64,000 nt of DNA, from contig NZ_JAVFWO010000002.1 of the NCBI RefSeq assembly GCF_031085295.1, positions 806,001-870,000 of the forward strand. Direction: 5' to 3'. This stretch comes from Microbacterium psychrotolerans. Lineage in GTDB: Bacteria; Actinomycetota; Actinomycetes; Actinomycetales; Microbacteriaceae. The translations under genes and the position numbers were made by a program. Positions 42,061-51,776 of this stretch are shown one piece after another; the first letter of the stretch is position 1; the number at the start of each line of letters is the position of its first letter. The notes under the pieces are model-generated. The model made no database searches. It had not been told where the DNA came from and worked only from the letters and a program-made list of their open reading frames with translations.

Positions 42061-44013
42061 GTGAGCACGAGTCAGCAGACGGACCCGCTGATCGGCCGTC
42101 TCGTCGACGGCCGGTACCGGGTGCGTGCTCGCATCGCCCGCGGCGGGATGGCGACCGTCTACGTCGCCACCGATCTGCGCCTCGAGCGTCGCGTCGCTCT
42201 GAAGGTGATGCACGGCCACCTCAGCGACGACACCGTGTTCCAGAGCCGGTTCATCCAGGAGGCCCGCGCGGCCGCCCGGCTGGCCGACCCGAACGTGGTG
42301 AACGTGTTCGACCAGGGCCAGGACGGCGACATGGCGTACCTCGTCATGGAGTATCTGCCGGGCATCACGCTGCGTGAGCTGCTGCGCGAGCAGCGGCGGC
42401 TGACCGTGCCGCAGGCGGTGTCGATCCTCGACGCCGTGCTGTCGGGGCTCGCCGCCGCGCACAAGGCCGGCATCGTGCACCGTGACGTCAAGCCCGAGAA
42501 CGTGCTCCTCGCCGAGGACGGTCGCATCAAAATCGGCGACTTCGGCCTGGCGCGCGCCACGACGGCGAACACCGCCTCGGGCGCGCAGCTGCTCGGCACG
42601 ATCGCCTACCTCGCTCCCGAACTCGTCACGCGCGGCACCGCCGACGCGCGCAGCGACATCTACGCCATCGGCATCATGCTCTACGAGATGCTCACCGGCG
42701 AGCAGCCCTACAAGGGCGAGCAGCCGATGCAGATCGCCTTCCAGCACGCGACCGACTCCGTGCCGCGGCCGAGCGTCAAGAATCCCGGGGTGCCCGAGCC
42801 GCTCGACGAACTGGTGCTGTGGGCGACCGAGAAGTCGCCCGACGAGCGCCCGCTCGACGCGCGCGAGATGCTGCAGCGTCTGCGCGACATCGAGCGCGAG
42901 CTCGGCATCTCCCCCGTAGTCGCGCGCACCGGTCCGATCGGCATCGTGCGCGACGACGCCACGGCAACGGGCGAGCTCACCGCCGTCCTGCCCGGCACGC
43001 CGACCGGGCCGACCACCGCGATGGAAGAGGTCGACAACGCCGGCCGTCTTCGCCGCGCCACGCAGCGGCGCCGCTCGCGGGGCGCCTGGCTCATCGTGCT
43101 CGTGCTGCTGCTGGCTGCCCTCGCGGGCGGCCTCGGATGGTGGTTCGGCTCCGGACCCGGATCCCTGGTCGCCGTCGCCGATGTCACCGGCATGACGTAC
43201 GAAGAGGCATCAGCTCGCCTCGAGCAGGACTCCCTCGTCGCCGTGCAGCAGGGCGAGAACAGCCTGGAGGTCGCTGCGGGGCAGGTCATCCGCACGAATC
43301 CCCCGCAGGGCACACGCGTCGACAAGGACTCCGAGGTCAACGTCTTCGTCTCGCTCGGCCCCGCCGAGGCGACCTTCTCATCGTTGGCGGGCCTGTCGGA
43401 AGCCGATGCCCGATCCGCCTTCACGGCCCAGTCCGTCTCTGTCGCCGACGACAGCGCCACGTTCTTCACCGATGCCGCCGCCGGCACCGTCATCGGCGCC
43501 TTCGTCCGACCCGCCGGCGCACCCGACGACGGTTCGCAGGACGTCCCGTGCATCGACGGCTGCACCGTGCACCAGGGCGACAGCGCCCGGCTCCAGGTTT
43601 CCCTCGGTCCCCTGCCCGACGTCTCGGGCGAGAGCGAGGGCAAGGCCCGCAGTACCCTGGAGGGCCTCAACCTGGCCGTCGCGGACAGCCAGACCGAGGC
43701 GAGCGACTCCGTCGAGGAGGGTCGCGTCATCCGGGTCATCGGCAAAGAGGACGGCGGCTGGCTCGCCCCGGGCGACACCGTGACCCTGGTCGTGTCGACC
43801 GGTCCCCCGCTGTTCGCGGTGCCGGATCTCGTCGGCATGACGCTCGCCGAGGCCCGCAAGGCGGCCACCGATGCCGGCTTCACCATCGACTACGACGACC
43901 GTTGGGATGCGTTCCCTGACCCGTTCACGCAGGTCGAGTCGCAGAAGCCCGACGCCGAAGACCTGGAGCCCCGGGGCACCGTGATCTCGCTGCGCATCGC
44001 CGCCGCGCTCTGA
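42061..44013 (+). CDS. PASTA-domain serine/threonine protein kinase, PknL/PknB type
   Basis: A 650-residue receptor kinase. The kinase domain (about residues 12-275) has IARGGMATVY, Lys47 in VALKVM, HRDVKPENVLL from residue 140, DFGLARA and LAPE. A membrane helix follows at about 340-362, then four extracellular PASTA repeats that in relatives bind muropeptides or lipid II. One repeat carries a Cys pair (VPCIDGC) that could form a disulfide. By position it corresponds to mycobacterial pknL, whose substrate Rv2175c is encoded nearby, although PASTA repeats are typical of PknB. It converges on aroG across a shared terminator. Confidence 0.9.
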   Translation: MSTSQQTDPLIGRLVDGRYRVRARIARGGMATVYVATDLRLERRVALKVMHGHLSDDTVFQSRFIQEARAAARLADPNVVNVFDQGQDGDMAYLVMEYLPGITLRELLREQRRLTVPQAVSILDAVLSGLAAAHKAGIVHRDVKPENVLLAEDGRIKIGDFGLARATTANTASGAQLLGTIAYLAPELVTRGTADARSDIYAIGIMLYEMLTGEQPYKGEQPMQIAFQHATDSVPRPSVKNPGVPEPLDELVLWATEKSPDERPLDAREMLQRLRDIERELGISPVVARTGPIGIVRDDATATGELTAVLPGTPTGPTTAMEEVDNAGRLRRATQRRRSRGAWLIVLVLLLAALAGGLGWWFGSGPGSLVAVADVTGMTYEEASARLEQDSLVAVQQGENSLEVAAGQVIRTNPPQGTRVDKDSEVNVFVSLGPAEATFSSLAGLSEADARSAFTAQSVSVADDSATFFTDAAAGTVIGAFVRPAGAPDDGSQDVPCIDGCTVHQGDSARLQVSLGPLPDVSGESEGKARSTLEGLNLAVADSQTEASDSVEEGRVIRVIGKEDGGWLAPGDTVTLVVSTGPPLFAVPDLVGMTLAEARKAATDAGFTIDYDDRWDAFPDPFTQVESQKPDAEDLEPRGTVISLRIAAAL

Positions 44014-44025
44014 CCGCAGAACAAG

Positions 44026-44063
44026 AAGATCCCGGATGCCTCGGCCGAGGCATCCGGGATCTT
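44026..44063. terminator. bidirectional terminator between the PASTA kinase gene and the DAHP synthase gene
   Basis: A perfect 38-base inverted repeat with GGCC at its centre, containing GGATGCC/GGCATCC. It serves both convergent genes; short T-rich flanks (TTGTTTC and TTGTTC) follow on both strands. Confidence 0.85.
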
Positions 44064-44071
44064 GTTTCGTG

Positions 44072-45421
44072 TCAGGCGCGCGCGGTCAGCTTCTCGAGCT
44101 CTTCGGCGACGAGGAAGGCCAGCTCGAGCGACTGCATGTGGTTCAGACGCGGGTCGCAGAGCGACTCGTAGCGCGTGGCGAGGGTGGCCTCGTCGATGTG
44201 CTCGGAGCCGCCCAGGCACTCGGTGACGTCGTCGCCGGTGAGCTCGACGTGGATGCCGCCCGGGAAGGTGCCGACCGAGCGGTGCGCATCGAAGAAGCCG
44301 CGCACCTCGTCGACGACGTCGTCGAAGCGACGCGTCTTGTAGCCCGTGGGTGTGGTGATGCCGTTGCCGTGCATCGGGTCGGTGACCCACAGCGGGGTGG
44401 CGCCGGAGTCACGCACGGCCTCCAGCAGCGGGGGCAGCGCGTCCCGGATCTTGCCCGCACCCATGCGCGTGATGAACGTGAGGCGGCCGGGCTCGCGGTT
44501 CGGGTCGAGCTTGTCGATGAGCGCCAGCGCCGTCTCGGGGGTGGTCGTCGGTCCGAGCTTCACGCCGATGGGGTTGCGGATCTTCGAGAAGTAGTCGACG
44601 TGCGCGCCGTCGAGATCGCGGGTGCGCTCACCGATCCACAGGAAGTGCGCCGACGTGTTGTACGGCGTGTTGGTGCGCGAGTCGATCCGCGTCATGGGCC
44701 GCTCGTAATCCATGAGCAGTCCCTCGTGACCGGTGTAGAACTCGACGCGCTTGAGCTCGTCGAAGTCCGCACCCGCGGCTTCCATGAACTTGATCGCACG
44801 GTCGATCTCGGTCGCGAGACGCTCGTACTGCTGGTTCGCGGGGTTCTGTGCGAAGCCCTTGTTCCAGGAGTGCACCTCGCGGAGGTCGGCGAACCCGCCC
44901 TGCGTGAATGCGCGGATCAGATTGATGGTCGACGCGGCCGTGTGGTACCCCTTCAGCAGTCGCTGCGGGTCTGCCTGGCGCGAGCCTTCGGTGAAGTCGT
45001 AGCCGTTGACGATGTCGCCGCGGTAGGCCGGCAGCGTGACGTCGCCGCGCGTCTCGGTGTCGCTCGAACGCGGCTTGGCGAACTGACCCGCCATGCGGCC
45101 CATCTTCACGATCGGCATCGACGCGCCGTACGTGAGGACGACCGCCATCTGCAGCACCGTCTTGATGCGGTTGCGGATCTGCTCGGCGGTCGCCCCTGCG
45201 AAGGTCTCGGCGCAGTCGCCGCCCTGCAGCAGGAACGCCCGGCCGGACGCCGCACGGGCGAGGCGGTCGCGCAGGTTGTCGACCTCACCCGCGAACACCA
45301 GCGGGGGCAGTGTGGCGAGCTCTGCGGATGCCGCGACCGCGGCCTCGGCGTCATACCACTGGGGCTGCTGCTTGATGGGCAGGGTCCGCCAGTGGTCGAG
45401 TGCGTCGAGCTGCTGAAGCAT
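44072..45421 (-). CDS. aroG: 3-deoxy-7-phosphoheptulonate synthase, class II
   Basis: A 449-residue class II (plant-type) DAHP synthase, first enzyme of the shikimate pathway. Typical segments are LLQGGDCAETF, VKMGRMAGQFAKPRS, FYTGHEGLLMDYE, WIGERTRDLDGAHVDY and GGIHVELTGDDVTECLGG. In mycobacteria this class forms a complex with chorismate mutase; no mutase gene is in the window. ATG 45421 is six bases from a minus-strand TAGACT (45428-45433), so leaderless. Confidence 0.95.
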   Translation of the reverse strand: MLQQLDALDHWRTLPIKQQPQWYDAEAAVAASAELATLPPLVFAGEVDNLRDRLARAASGRAFLLQGGDCAETFAGATAEQIRNRIKTVLQMAVVLTYGASMPIVKMGRMAGQFAKPRSSDTETRGDVTLPAYRGDIVNGYDFTEGSRQADPQRLLKGYHTAASTINLIRAFTQGGFADLREVHSWNKGFAQNPANQQYERLATEIDRAIKFMEAAGADFDELKRVEFYTGHEGLLMDYERPMTRIDSRTNTPYNTSAHFLWIGERTRDLDGAHVDYFSKIRNPIGVKLGPTTTPETALALIDKLDPNREPGRLTFITRMGAGKIRDALPPLLEAVRDSGATPLWVTDPMHGNGITTPTGYKTRRFDDVVDEVRGFFDAHRSVGTFPGGIHVELTGDDVTECLGGSEHIDEATLATRYESLCDPRLNHMQSLELAFLVAEELEKLTARA

Positions 45422-45427
45422 CCCTCG

Positions 45428-45433
45428 AGTCTA
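45428..45433 (-). promoter_or_regulatory. -10 box TAGACT of aroG, leaderless type
   Basis: Minus-strand TAGACT, six bases, then the ATG of aroG. Confidence 0.5.
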
Positions 45434-45483
45434 GCCGTGGCGAGGTCGGCGCCGGCGCCGCGTGACGCCTGTCCGCCGGGCGG

Positions 45484-46173
45484 TCAGCGAGTCTTCTTCT
45501 TGAGCCGATCCTTGACCGTCGACGCGTAGACGTCCTCGTACTCCTGCTCGCCCAGCCGCTGCAGCGCCACCATGATCTCGTCGGTGATCGAGCGCAGGAT
45601 GTAGCGGTCGCCCTCCATGCCGGCGAAGCGGGAGAAGTCGAGGGGCTCGCCGACCACGATTCCCACCCGCACGATCCGCGGGATCGTGGTGCCGATCGGC
45701 ATCATCGTGTCGGTGTCGACCATCAGCACGGGCACCACCGGGACGTGCGCCTCGAGAGCCATGCGCGCGATGCCGGTGCGGCCGCGGTACAGCTTGCCGT
45801 CGGGGCTGCGCGTGCCCTCGGGGTAGATGCCGAGCAGATCACCGCGTCCCAGCACCTGCAGACCGGTGTTGAGGGACGCCTCCGAGGCCTTGCCTCCGGA
45901 GCGGTCGATGGGCAGCTGGCCGGTGCCCTTGAAGAACATGCGCGTCGCCCAGCCTTTGAGGCCCTTGCCCGTGAAGTAGTCGCTCTTGGCGAGGAACGAC
46001 ACCGGACGGTCGAGCATCAGCGGCAGGAAGATCGAGTCGACGAACGACAGGTGGTTGCTGGCGAGGATCGCGGCACCCTCGGCCGGCACGTTACGCCGGC
46101 CGACGATCCACGGGCGCCAGATCGCCTTGACGATCGGCCCGATCACCACGTACTTCATCAGCCAGTAGAACAT
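45484..46173 (-). CDS. 1-acyl-sn-glycerol-3-phosphate acyltransferase (PlsC family)
   Basis: A 229-residue membrane-associated acyltransferase of phospholipid synthesis. Catalytic NHLSFVDS (NHx4D) is near residue 41, the glycerol-phosphate-binding EGTRSPDG near 120, and VPVVPVLMVD follows. It begins four bases after the glucokinase stop, so the pair is an operon. Confidence 0.9.
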   Translation of the reverse strand: MFYWLMKYVVIGPIVKAIWRPWIVGRRNVPAEGAAILASNHLSFVDSIFLPLMLDRPVSFLAKSDYFTGKGLKGWATRMFFKGTGQLPIDRSGGKASEASLNTGLQVLGRGDLLGIYPEGTRSPDGKLYRGRTGIARMALEAHVPVVPVLMVDTDTMMPIGTTIPRIVRVGIVVGEPLDFSRFAGMEGDRYILRSITDEIMVALQRLGEQEYEDVYASTVKDRLKKKTR

Positions 46174-46177
46174 CGCG

Positions 46178-47113
46178 CTACGCCTCGGTGCCCGCGAGGT
46201 CGGCGGCGCCGATCAGGCCGGCGTCGTTGACGAGCCTCGCGATGGCGAAGGTCGCGATCGGCCGGTCGCCGTAGCCGGGGAGCGACCGCTCGTACGCCAT
46301 GCGCATCGGAGCGAGCAGTGCGTCGCCGAGCTGGGCGACGCCGCCGCCGATGACGAACAGCTCCGGGTCCAGCACCGCCTGGAAGCCGCCGCACGCCTCA
46401 CCGAGCGCGGTCGCGACGCGGCGCAGGGCCTCCGCGGCGCCAGGGTCGCCGGCGAGCACGAGCCGCGAGACGGCCGGGCCGCTGATCGAGCCGTGCTCGG
46501 CGCGGTGGGCAGCCAGGGCGGCGCCGATCCCGCCCGCGTCGGCGATCTCGCCGGCCTCGCGCTGGAGTGCACGGCCGGAGGCGTACTGCTCGAGGCAGCC
46601 ATGCTGCCCGCATCCGCAGAGCAGGCCGTCGCGGATGAAGCGCGTGTGGCCGAGTTCGGCGGCGATGCCGTGGCCGCCGCGGAAGAGCTTGCCGTCGAGG
46701 ACGATGGCGCCGCCGACGCCGGTGCCCATCGTGAGCATGACCATGTGGTCGACGTCGCGTCCCGCGCCGAAGCGGAACTCGGCCCAGCCGGCGGCGTTCG
46801 CGTCGTTCTCGATCGTGACCGGCAGACCGATGCCGTCCTCGAGCGTCGCCTTCAGCGGCTCGTTGTGCCAGGCGATGTTCGGCGCGTGGATGACGGTGGC
46901 ACGATCGCGGTCGATGAACCCCGCGGCGGCGACGCCGACGGCGGCGACCTGGTGGGTCGCGCGGAAGTACCGGGCCATGTCGACCACGGCCTGCGCCAGG
47001 GCGGCCGTGTCGGTCGGGGTGTCGACGCGGAGCTGTTCGACGATGCCGCCGTCGGAATCGACGACGCCTCCCGCGATCTTGGTTCCGCCGATGTCGATAC
47101 CGACCTTGAGCAC
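46178..47113 (-). CDS. ROK-family glucokinase
   Basis: A 311-residue sugar kinase. The ATP site VGIDIGGTKIAGG is at the N terminus, the ROK zinc motif CGCGQHGCLEQY near residue 165, and the sugar-binding ENDANAAGWAEF near 100. It most likely phosphorylates glucose with ATP or polyphosphate. GTG 47113 has GAGAGGGAG upstream; the frame extends to 47182, but the shorter start is the family norm. It is followed directly by plsC. Confidence 0.88.
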   Translation of the reverse strand: MLKVGIDIGGTKIAGGVVDSDGGIVEQLRVDTPTDTAALAQAVVDMARYFRATHQVAAVGVAAAGFIDRDRATVIHAPNIAWHNEPLKATLEDGIGLPVTIENDANAAGWAEFRFGAGRDVDHMVMLTMGTGVGGAIVLDGKLFRGGHGIAAELGHTRFIRDGLLCGCGQHGCLEQYASGRALQREAGEIADAGGIGAALAAHRAEHGSISGPAVSRLVLAGDPGAAEALRRVATALGEACGGFQAVLDPELFVIGGGVAQLGDALLAPMRMAYERSLPGYGDRPIATFAIARLVNDAGLIGAADLAGTEA

Positions 47114-47211
47114 GATCTCCCTCTCCGGCCGCCGCACGTACGACAGCGCCTTGAAGTCTATCCAGGCGGTGTTCCTCCACACCCGCCACTGAACGCGGTG
47201 TGACGGCGGAT

Positions 47212-47217
47212 TAGACT
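47212..47217 (+). promoter_or_regulatory. -10 box TAGACT upstream of the acyl-CoA ligase gene
   Basis: TAGACT about 50 bases before GTG 47268; the implied leader contains AAGGAG, so this gene is translated with a ribosome site. Confidence 0.4.
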
Positions 47218-47267
47218 CGGATGAGATCCACCCGAGATTTCATTCGTCCGGTACCGAAGGAGCTGCC

Positions 47268-49094
47268 GTGGTCCAGTTCGAAGTCCCTGCCATCGTCCCC
47301 GCCGATCCGCAGGCAAACATCACCGACCTGCTGGTCGAACGCGTCAAGGAGACGCCCGACCGCGCGCTGTTCGCCGTGCCCGACGGCGAGGGCTGGCGCG
47401 ACATCACCGCGGCCGACTTCCAGAAGCAGGTCGTCGCGCTCGCCAAGGGCTTCGTCGCCGGCGGCATCGAGCCCGGCGACAAGGTGGGCTTCATCGCCCG
47501 CACCACGTACGACTGGACTCTCGTCGACTTCGCGCTGTTCTATGCCGGTGCCGTGATGGTGCCGATCTACGAGACCAGCTCGACGGCGCAGATCGCCTGG
47601 AACCTGACCGACTCCGGCGCGGTCGCGCTCATCACGGAATCGCCGGAGCACACCGCCCGCTTCGCGGAGGCGCGCGACGAGCTGCCGCTGATCCGTTCGG
47701 CCTGGGAGATGCACAGCGGCGACCTCGACCGGCTCACCGCCGAAGGCGCATCGGTCACCGACGACGAGATAGAACGGCGGCGCAACCTCGCCAATGGCGC
47801 CGACATCGCGACGCTCATCTACACGTCGGGATCGACCGGCCGGCCGAAGGGCTGCGTCCTCACGCACAGCAACTTCGTCGAGCTCACCCGCAACGCGACG
47901 CTGTCGAACCAGGAGGTCTTCGCCACCCCGGGCTCGTCCACGCTGCTGTTCATCACGACGGCCCACGTGTTCGCGCGGTTCATCTCCATCCTCAACATCC
48001 ACGCGGGGGTGAAGACCGGGCACCAGCCCGACACGAAGCAGCTGCTGCCAGCTCTCGGCTCCTTCAAGCCGACCTTCCTCCTCGCCGTGCCGCGCGTGTT
48101 CGAGAAGGTGTACAACTCCGCAGAGCAGAAGGCCGAGGCCGGCGGCAAGGGCAAGATCTTCCGCGCCGCCGCGCACACCGCCGTCGAGCACTCGCGCCTG
48201 AAGCAGGAGGGCAAGAAGGTCCCGCTGGGCACGAAGATCAAGTTCGCGCTGTTCGACCGACTCGTCTACAGCAAGCTCCGTACCGCCATGGGCGGGAACA
48301 TCGCGTACGCGGTGTCCGGCTCGGCGCCCCTCGGGCCCCGCCTCGGACACTTCTTCCACAGCCTCGGCGTCACCATCCTCGAGGGCTACGGACTGACCGA
48401 GACCACCGCGCCCGCGACGGTGAACCAGGCTCGCAAGTCGAAGATCGGCACGGTCGGCCCCGTGATCCCCGGCGTCGCCATCCGCCTCGGCGACGACGGC
48501 GAGATCCAGGTCCGCGGCGTCAACGTCTTCAAGGAGTACTGGCGCAACCCCGAGGCGACCGCCGACGCGTTCGACGGCGACTGGTTCAAGACCGGCGACA
48601 TCGGGGCGTTCGACGACGAGGGCTTCCTCACGATCACCGGTCGCAAGAAGGAGATCATCGTCACCGCGGGCGGCAAGAACGTCGCGCCCGCCGCTCTGGA
48701 AGACCCGATCCGGGCCAATCCGATCGTCGGCCAGGTCGTCGTCGTCGGCGACCAGAAGCCGTTCATCGCGGCGCTGGTGACGCTCGACCCCGAGATGCTG
48801 CCCACGTGGCTGGCGAACAACGGCCTGGCCGCCGACATGTCGCTCGCCGATGCCGCGAAGAACGATGCCGTGCGCGCCGAGGTGCAGCGTGCGATCGACC
48901 GGGCGAACACGTCGGTTTCGCGCGCGGAGTCGATCCGCAAGTTCACGATCCTCCCGAGCGAGTGGACCGAGGCGAGCGGTCACCTGACGCCCAAGATGAG
49001 CATCAAGCGCAACGTGATCCTCGCCGACTTCGCCGGCGACATCGAGGAGATCTACGCCGTGCCGGTGAACACCACGAACGTCTCGCTCTCGTAG
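47268..49094 (+). CDS. long-chain fatty-acid--CoA ligase (AMP-forming)
   Basis: A 608-residue adenylate-forming enzyme activating long-chain fatty acids. The P-loop YTSGSTGRPKG is near residues 185-195, followed by GYGLTETTAPAT, the TGDIG acyl-adenylate motif, and GRKKEIIVTAGGKNVAP. Length and motifs fit FadD15-type ligases of actinobacteria. GTG 47268 has AAGGAG at five bases. A hairpin terminator follows at 49112. Confidence 0.93.
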   Translation: MVQFEVPAIVPADPQANITDLLVERVKETPDRALFAVPDGEGWRDITAADFQKQVVALAKGFVAGGIEPGDKVGFIARTTYDWTLVDFALFYAGAVMVPIYETSSTAQIAWNLTDSGAVALITESPEHTARFAEARDELPLIRSAWEMHSGDLDRLTAEGASVTDDEIERRRNLANGADIATLIYTSGSTGRPKGCVLTHSNFVELTRNATLSNQEVFATPGSSTLLFITTAHVFARFISILNIHAGVKTGHQPDTKQLLPALGSFKPTFLLAVPRVFEKVYNSAEQKAEAGGKGKIFRAAAHTAVEHSRLKQEGKKVPLGTKIKFALFDRLVYSKLRTAMGGNIAYAVSGSAPLGPRLGHFFHSLGVTILEGYGLTETTAPATVNQARKSKIGTVGPVIPGVAIRLGDDGEIQVRGVNVFKEYWRNPEATADAFDGDWFKTGDIGAFDDEGFLTITGRKKEIIVTAGGKNVAPAALEDPIRANPIVGQVVVVGDQKPFIAALVTLDPEMLPTWLANNGLAADMSLADAAKNDAVRAEVQRAIDRANTSVSRAESIRKFTILPSEWTEASGHLTPKMSIKRNVILADFAGDIEEIYAVPVNTTNVSLS

Positions 49095-49111
49095 CTCGGA
49101 CGACGGATGCC

Positions 49112-49143
49112 GAAGCCCCGGGCCCTTGAGGGCCCGGGGCTTC
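49112..49143. terminator. 14-bp hairpin terminator shared by the acyl-CoA ligase and def genes
   Basis: 49112-49125 pairs perfectly with 49130-49143 around TTGA. Both convergent genes end beside it. Confidence 0.85.
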
Positions 49144-49159
49144 TGTCATCCGGCGTGGG

Positions 49160-49651
49160 TCAGAACCAGTCGGACTCGCGGATCTCGCGCATCGCGATGC
49201 GGCGCTCCTCGGGCGTGAGACGCTTCAGGTAGAGCATGCCGTCGAGGTGGTCGGTCTCGTGCTGCAGGGCCTGGGCGAGCAGCCCCTCCCCCTCGAGCAC
49301 GAGCTCGTTGCCGTCGAGGTCCATGCCGACGACCTTCGCCCACGGGTAGCGGACTGCATCGTGCCAGAGTCCCGGCACCGACAGGCAGCCCTCGCCGATG
49401 GCCTCGGGCTCCCCCGACACCTCCGCCAGCACGGGGTTCAGGATGTAGCCGATGTCGCCGTCGATGTTGTAGCTGAAGGCACGGAGGCCCACGCCGATCT
49501 GCGGGGCGGCCACGCCGGCGCGCCCGGGCAGCTCGACGGTGTCGAGCAGGTCGCGGACGAGGGCGCGCACGCCGTCGTCGATCTTCTCGATGGGCGCGCT
49601 GACGGCCGTGAGAACGGGGTCGCCGAAGACACGGATGGGACGAACAGCCAT
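49160..49651 (-). CDS. def: peptide deformylase
   Basis: A 163-residue metallohydrolase removing the formyl group from nascent proteins. The three motifs are present: [11 protein letters not shown] (a GxGLAAPQ variant with Val), EGCLSVPG with the metal cysteine, and QHETDHLDG near residue 130 with the two metal histidines and catalytic Glu. It begins eight bases after the ParA/MinD gene stop. Confidence 0.95.
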   Translation of the reverse strand: MAVRPIRVFGDPVLTAVSAPIEKIDDGVRALVRDLLDTVELPGRAGVAAPQIGVGLRAFSYNIDGDIGYILNPVLAEVSGEPEAIGEGCLSVPGLWHDAVRYPWAKVVGMDLDGNELVLEGEGLLAQALQHETDHLDGMLYLKRLTPEERRIAMREIRESDWF

Positions 49652-49659
49652 CGGATGCC

Positions 49660-51702
49660 TCAGGCCGCCGGAGCGAGCGAACGGAGGCCCTCGACCACGG
49701 TCGCCGCGAGGGCGCGTGCCGCATCCCGTGTCGCCGGCTGCAGCTCGCGGAACACGATCGCGCTGCCGGCGGCGATGTGGGCGTCGTAGGGCACGCGGAC
49801 CACGGCGCGCACGCGGCTGCGGAAGTGCGACTCCAGCTCGTCGAGCTGCACGAGAGGCTGACCGGGGCGCGCGTTGTTGAGCACCACGACGGCGCTGCGC
49901 ACCTTGTCCGCGTATCCGTTCGTCTCGAGCCAGGTGAGCGTCTCCGACGCGAGGCGCGCCTCGTCGACACTGAGACCGGCGACGATCACGAGCTGGTCGG
50001 CGAGATCGAGCGTGGCACCCATCACGGAGTGCACGATGCCGGTGCCGGTGTCGGTGAGCACGACCGAGTAGTAGTGGGCCGCAAGTGCCGCGACGTTCCG
50101 GTAGTCGGCGTCGTTGAACGCCTCCGATACGCGAGGGTCGGTGTCGGAGGCGACGACGTCGAGCCGCGTCTCGTCGCGCGCGACGATGTTCGACAGGTCG
50201 TTGAAGCCGACGACCTCGGGGCTGATGCGCACCAGGTCGCGGACGGTCTTGCCGCTGTCCCTCGAGATCCGCTCGGCGAGCGTCCCCCGGTCCGGGTTGG
50301 CGTCCACCGCGATCACGCGGTCGTCGCGGGCATCGGCCAGCGCCTGGCCCAGAAGGGCGGTGACGGTCGTCTTGCCGACGCCGCCCTTGCGGGACAGCAC
50401 CGGCACGAAGCGCGCACCGCCGGTGAGCGGCGCCGCGATGCGGCGGTCGAGATCCTTGCGGGCCTTCGCACGCTTGCTGTCGCCGAGGTTGATGCGGCGA
50501 CCCGAGATCGAGTAGACGAAATGCTGCCAGGCGCCTTCGGGCTCGGGCCGGACGACCTGGTGAGGGTCGAGCAGCCGGTCGGCGGTGAGCAGGTCGGCGG
50601 TCTCGCGGTCGGCTTCGAACTCGCCGAGGCGCTTCGACGACAGGGCGACGTCGGCGCGCGGGAACGCGGCGCGCTCGACGGCCGAGCGCTCGACGACGGG
50701 CTGCGCTCCGGTGTGGTTCGCCGCACGACGCGTCGCGGGCGTCGAGCCCGTGGCGGTCTTCGCGGCTGCGGCGGCGGCCGAGACCGACGGCGGTGCGGGC
50801 GACGTCTGGGGCGCGGATGCCGCGGCCGCGGCATCCGTCGTGCCGGCGTCCTCGCCGTTGTCGGCCGGGGTCTTCGCGCTCATGGGCTCCTCCGCGGTGT
50901 CGTCGGTCGCGATGACATCGTCTCCCGTCGCGGCGTTCTCCGCCAGAGCCGCTTCGACCTCTTCCTGGGCGAGGACGATGTCGAACTCGGCGGCATCGAA
51001 CTCCTCGTCGAAGTCCGCGTCCTCGAACTCGACGGCGTCGAAGTCGACGACCGTGAACTCATCGCCTGCGGGTTCGCCGGCACCGGGCTCCGGGGTGACG
51101 TCGGCGAAGACGGCGTCGGCTGCGGCCGGCTGGTCGCCGGCGGGGTCGGACTCGTCGGACTCGGTGGCGGCGGCTCCGAAAGCGGGCTCGACGTTATCCG
51201 CTGCAACGCTCGGCTCGAGGCCGGCCGCGCCCTCGGCGGTCTCGTCGGCGATGACAGCTGCATCCGCCTGCTCGGCCGCCGGGTACTCCGCGGCGTGGGA
51301 CGTCTCGTCGCCTTCGAGCACCTCGAGCACCTCGTCGGCGTCGGCGATGTCCTCCGCCGGGGGCGCGGCCGCGAAGCCCTCGCCTTCGATCGTCCACTCC
51401 TCGAGGTCGGCGTTCGTCTCGATGATCTCCGCCTCGGTCGTGTCGGCCGGGTACTCCGCGGCCGGCGCGGACGCGATGACGGGAAGGTCCGCGTCGGCGG
51501 GGATCTCGATGATGAACGGCACCTCGTCGTCGATGACGTCGTCATCGGCGAGGTCGTCATCGGACTCCGACGGCAGCTCGACGTTCACCTGCGCCGTTGC
51601 ACCGCCCAGGATGCCGAGACCGGTCGTGTCGATGCTGCCGGTCTCGGAGAGCACCCCGTTCTCGGGCTCGTCGGGCATGTGTTCGGTGCGATCGGGCGTC
51701 AC
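49660..51702 (-). CDS. ParA/MinD-family ATPase with long acidic N-terminal region
   Basis: A 680-residue protein in two parts. Residues 1 to about 290 are very acidic low-complexity sequence rich in Asp, Glu and Ala. The C-terminal ~280 residues form a P-loop ATPase with deviant Walker [12 protein letters not shown] near residue 437, [13 protein letters not shown], and [15 protein letters not shown]. This layout resembles EspI/EccI-type or flagellar MinD-like ATPases of actinobacteria, but no type VII secretion genes are nearby. GTG 51702 has AGGAGA at eight bases; ATG 51678 is a weaker alternative. It is followed immediately by def and preceded by pyruvate carboxylase. Confidence 0.78.
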   Translation of the reverse strand: MTPDRTEHMPDEPENGVLSETGSIDTTGLGILGGATAQVNVELPSESDDDLADDDVIDDEVPFIIEIPADADLPVIASAPAAEYPADTTEAEIIETNADLEEWTIEGEGFAAAPPAEDIADADEVLEVLEGDETSHAAEYPAAEQADAAVIADETAEGAAGLEPSVAADNVEPAFGAAATESDESDPAGDQPAAADAVFADVTPEPGAGEPAGDEFTVVDFDAVEFEDADFDEEFDAAEFDIVLAQEEVEAALAENAATGDDVIATDDTAEEPMSAKTPADNGEDAGTTDAAAAASAPQTSPAPPSVSAAAAAAKTATGSTPATRRAANHTGAQPVVERSAVERAAFPRADVALSSKRLGEFEADRETADLLTADRLLDPHQVVRPEPEGAWQHFVYSISGRRINLGDSKRAKARKDLDRRIAAPLTGGARFVPVLSRKGGVGKTTVTALLGQALADARDDRVIAVDANPDRGTLAERISRDSGKTVRDLVRISPEVVGFNDLSNIVARDETRLDVVASDTDPRVSEAFNDADYRNVAALAAHYYSVVLTDTGTGIVHSVMGATLDLADQLVIVAGLSVDEARLASETLTWLETNGYADKVRSAVVVLNNARPGQPLVQLDELESHFRSRVRAVVRVPYDAHIAAGSAIVFRELQPATRDAARALAATVVEGLRSLAPAA

Positions 51703-51776
51703 TGCGAAGTTCTCCTGGAAAGACGGCGGCTGTGATGGAGCCGCGGGGGCATATCGGGCGTATGCCGCCCTCCAGG

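Noticed and set aside
47211..48983. 590-codon minus-strand frame opposite the acyl-CoA ligase gene
   Set aside because: Composition is Arg/Asp/Gly-rich with no domain; the plus strand has clear AMP-binding motifs.
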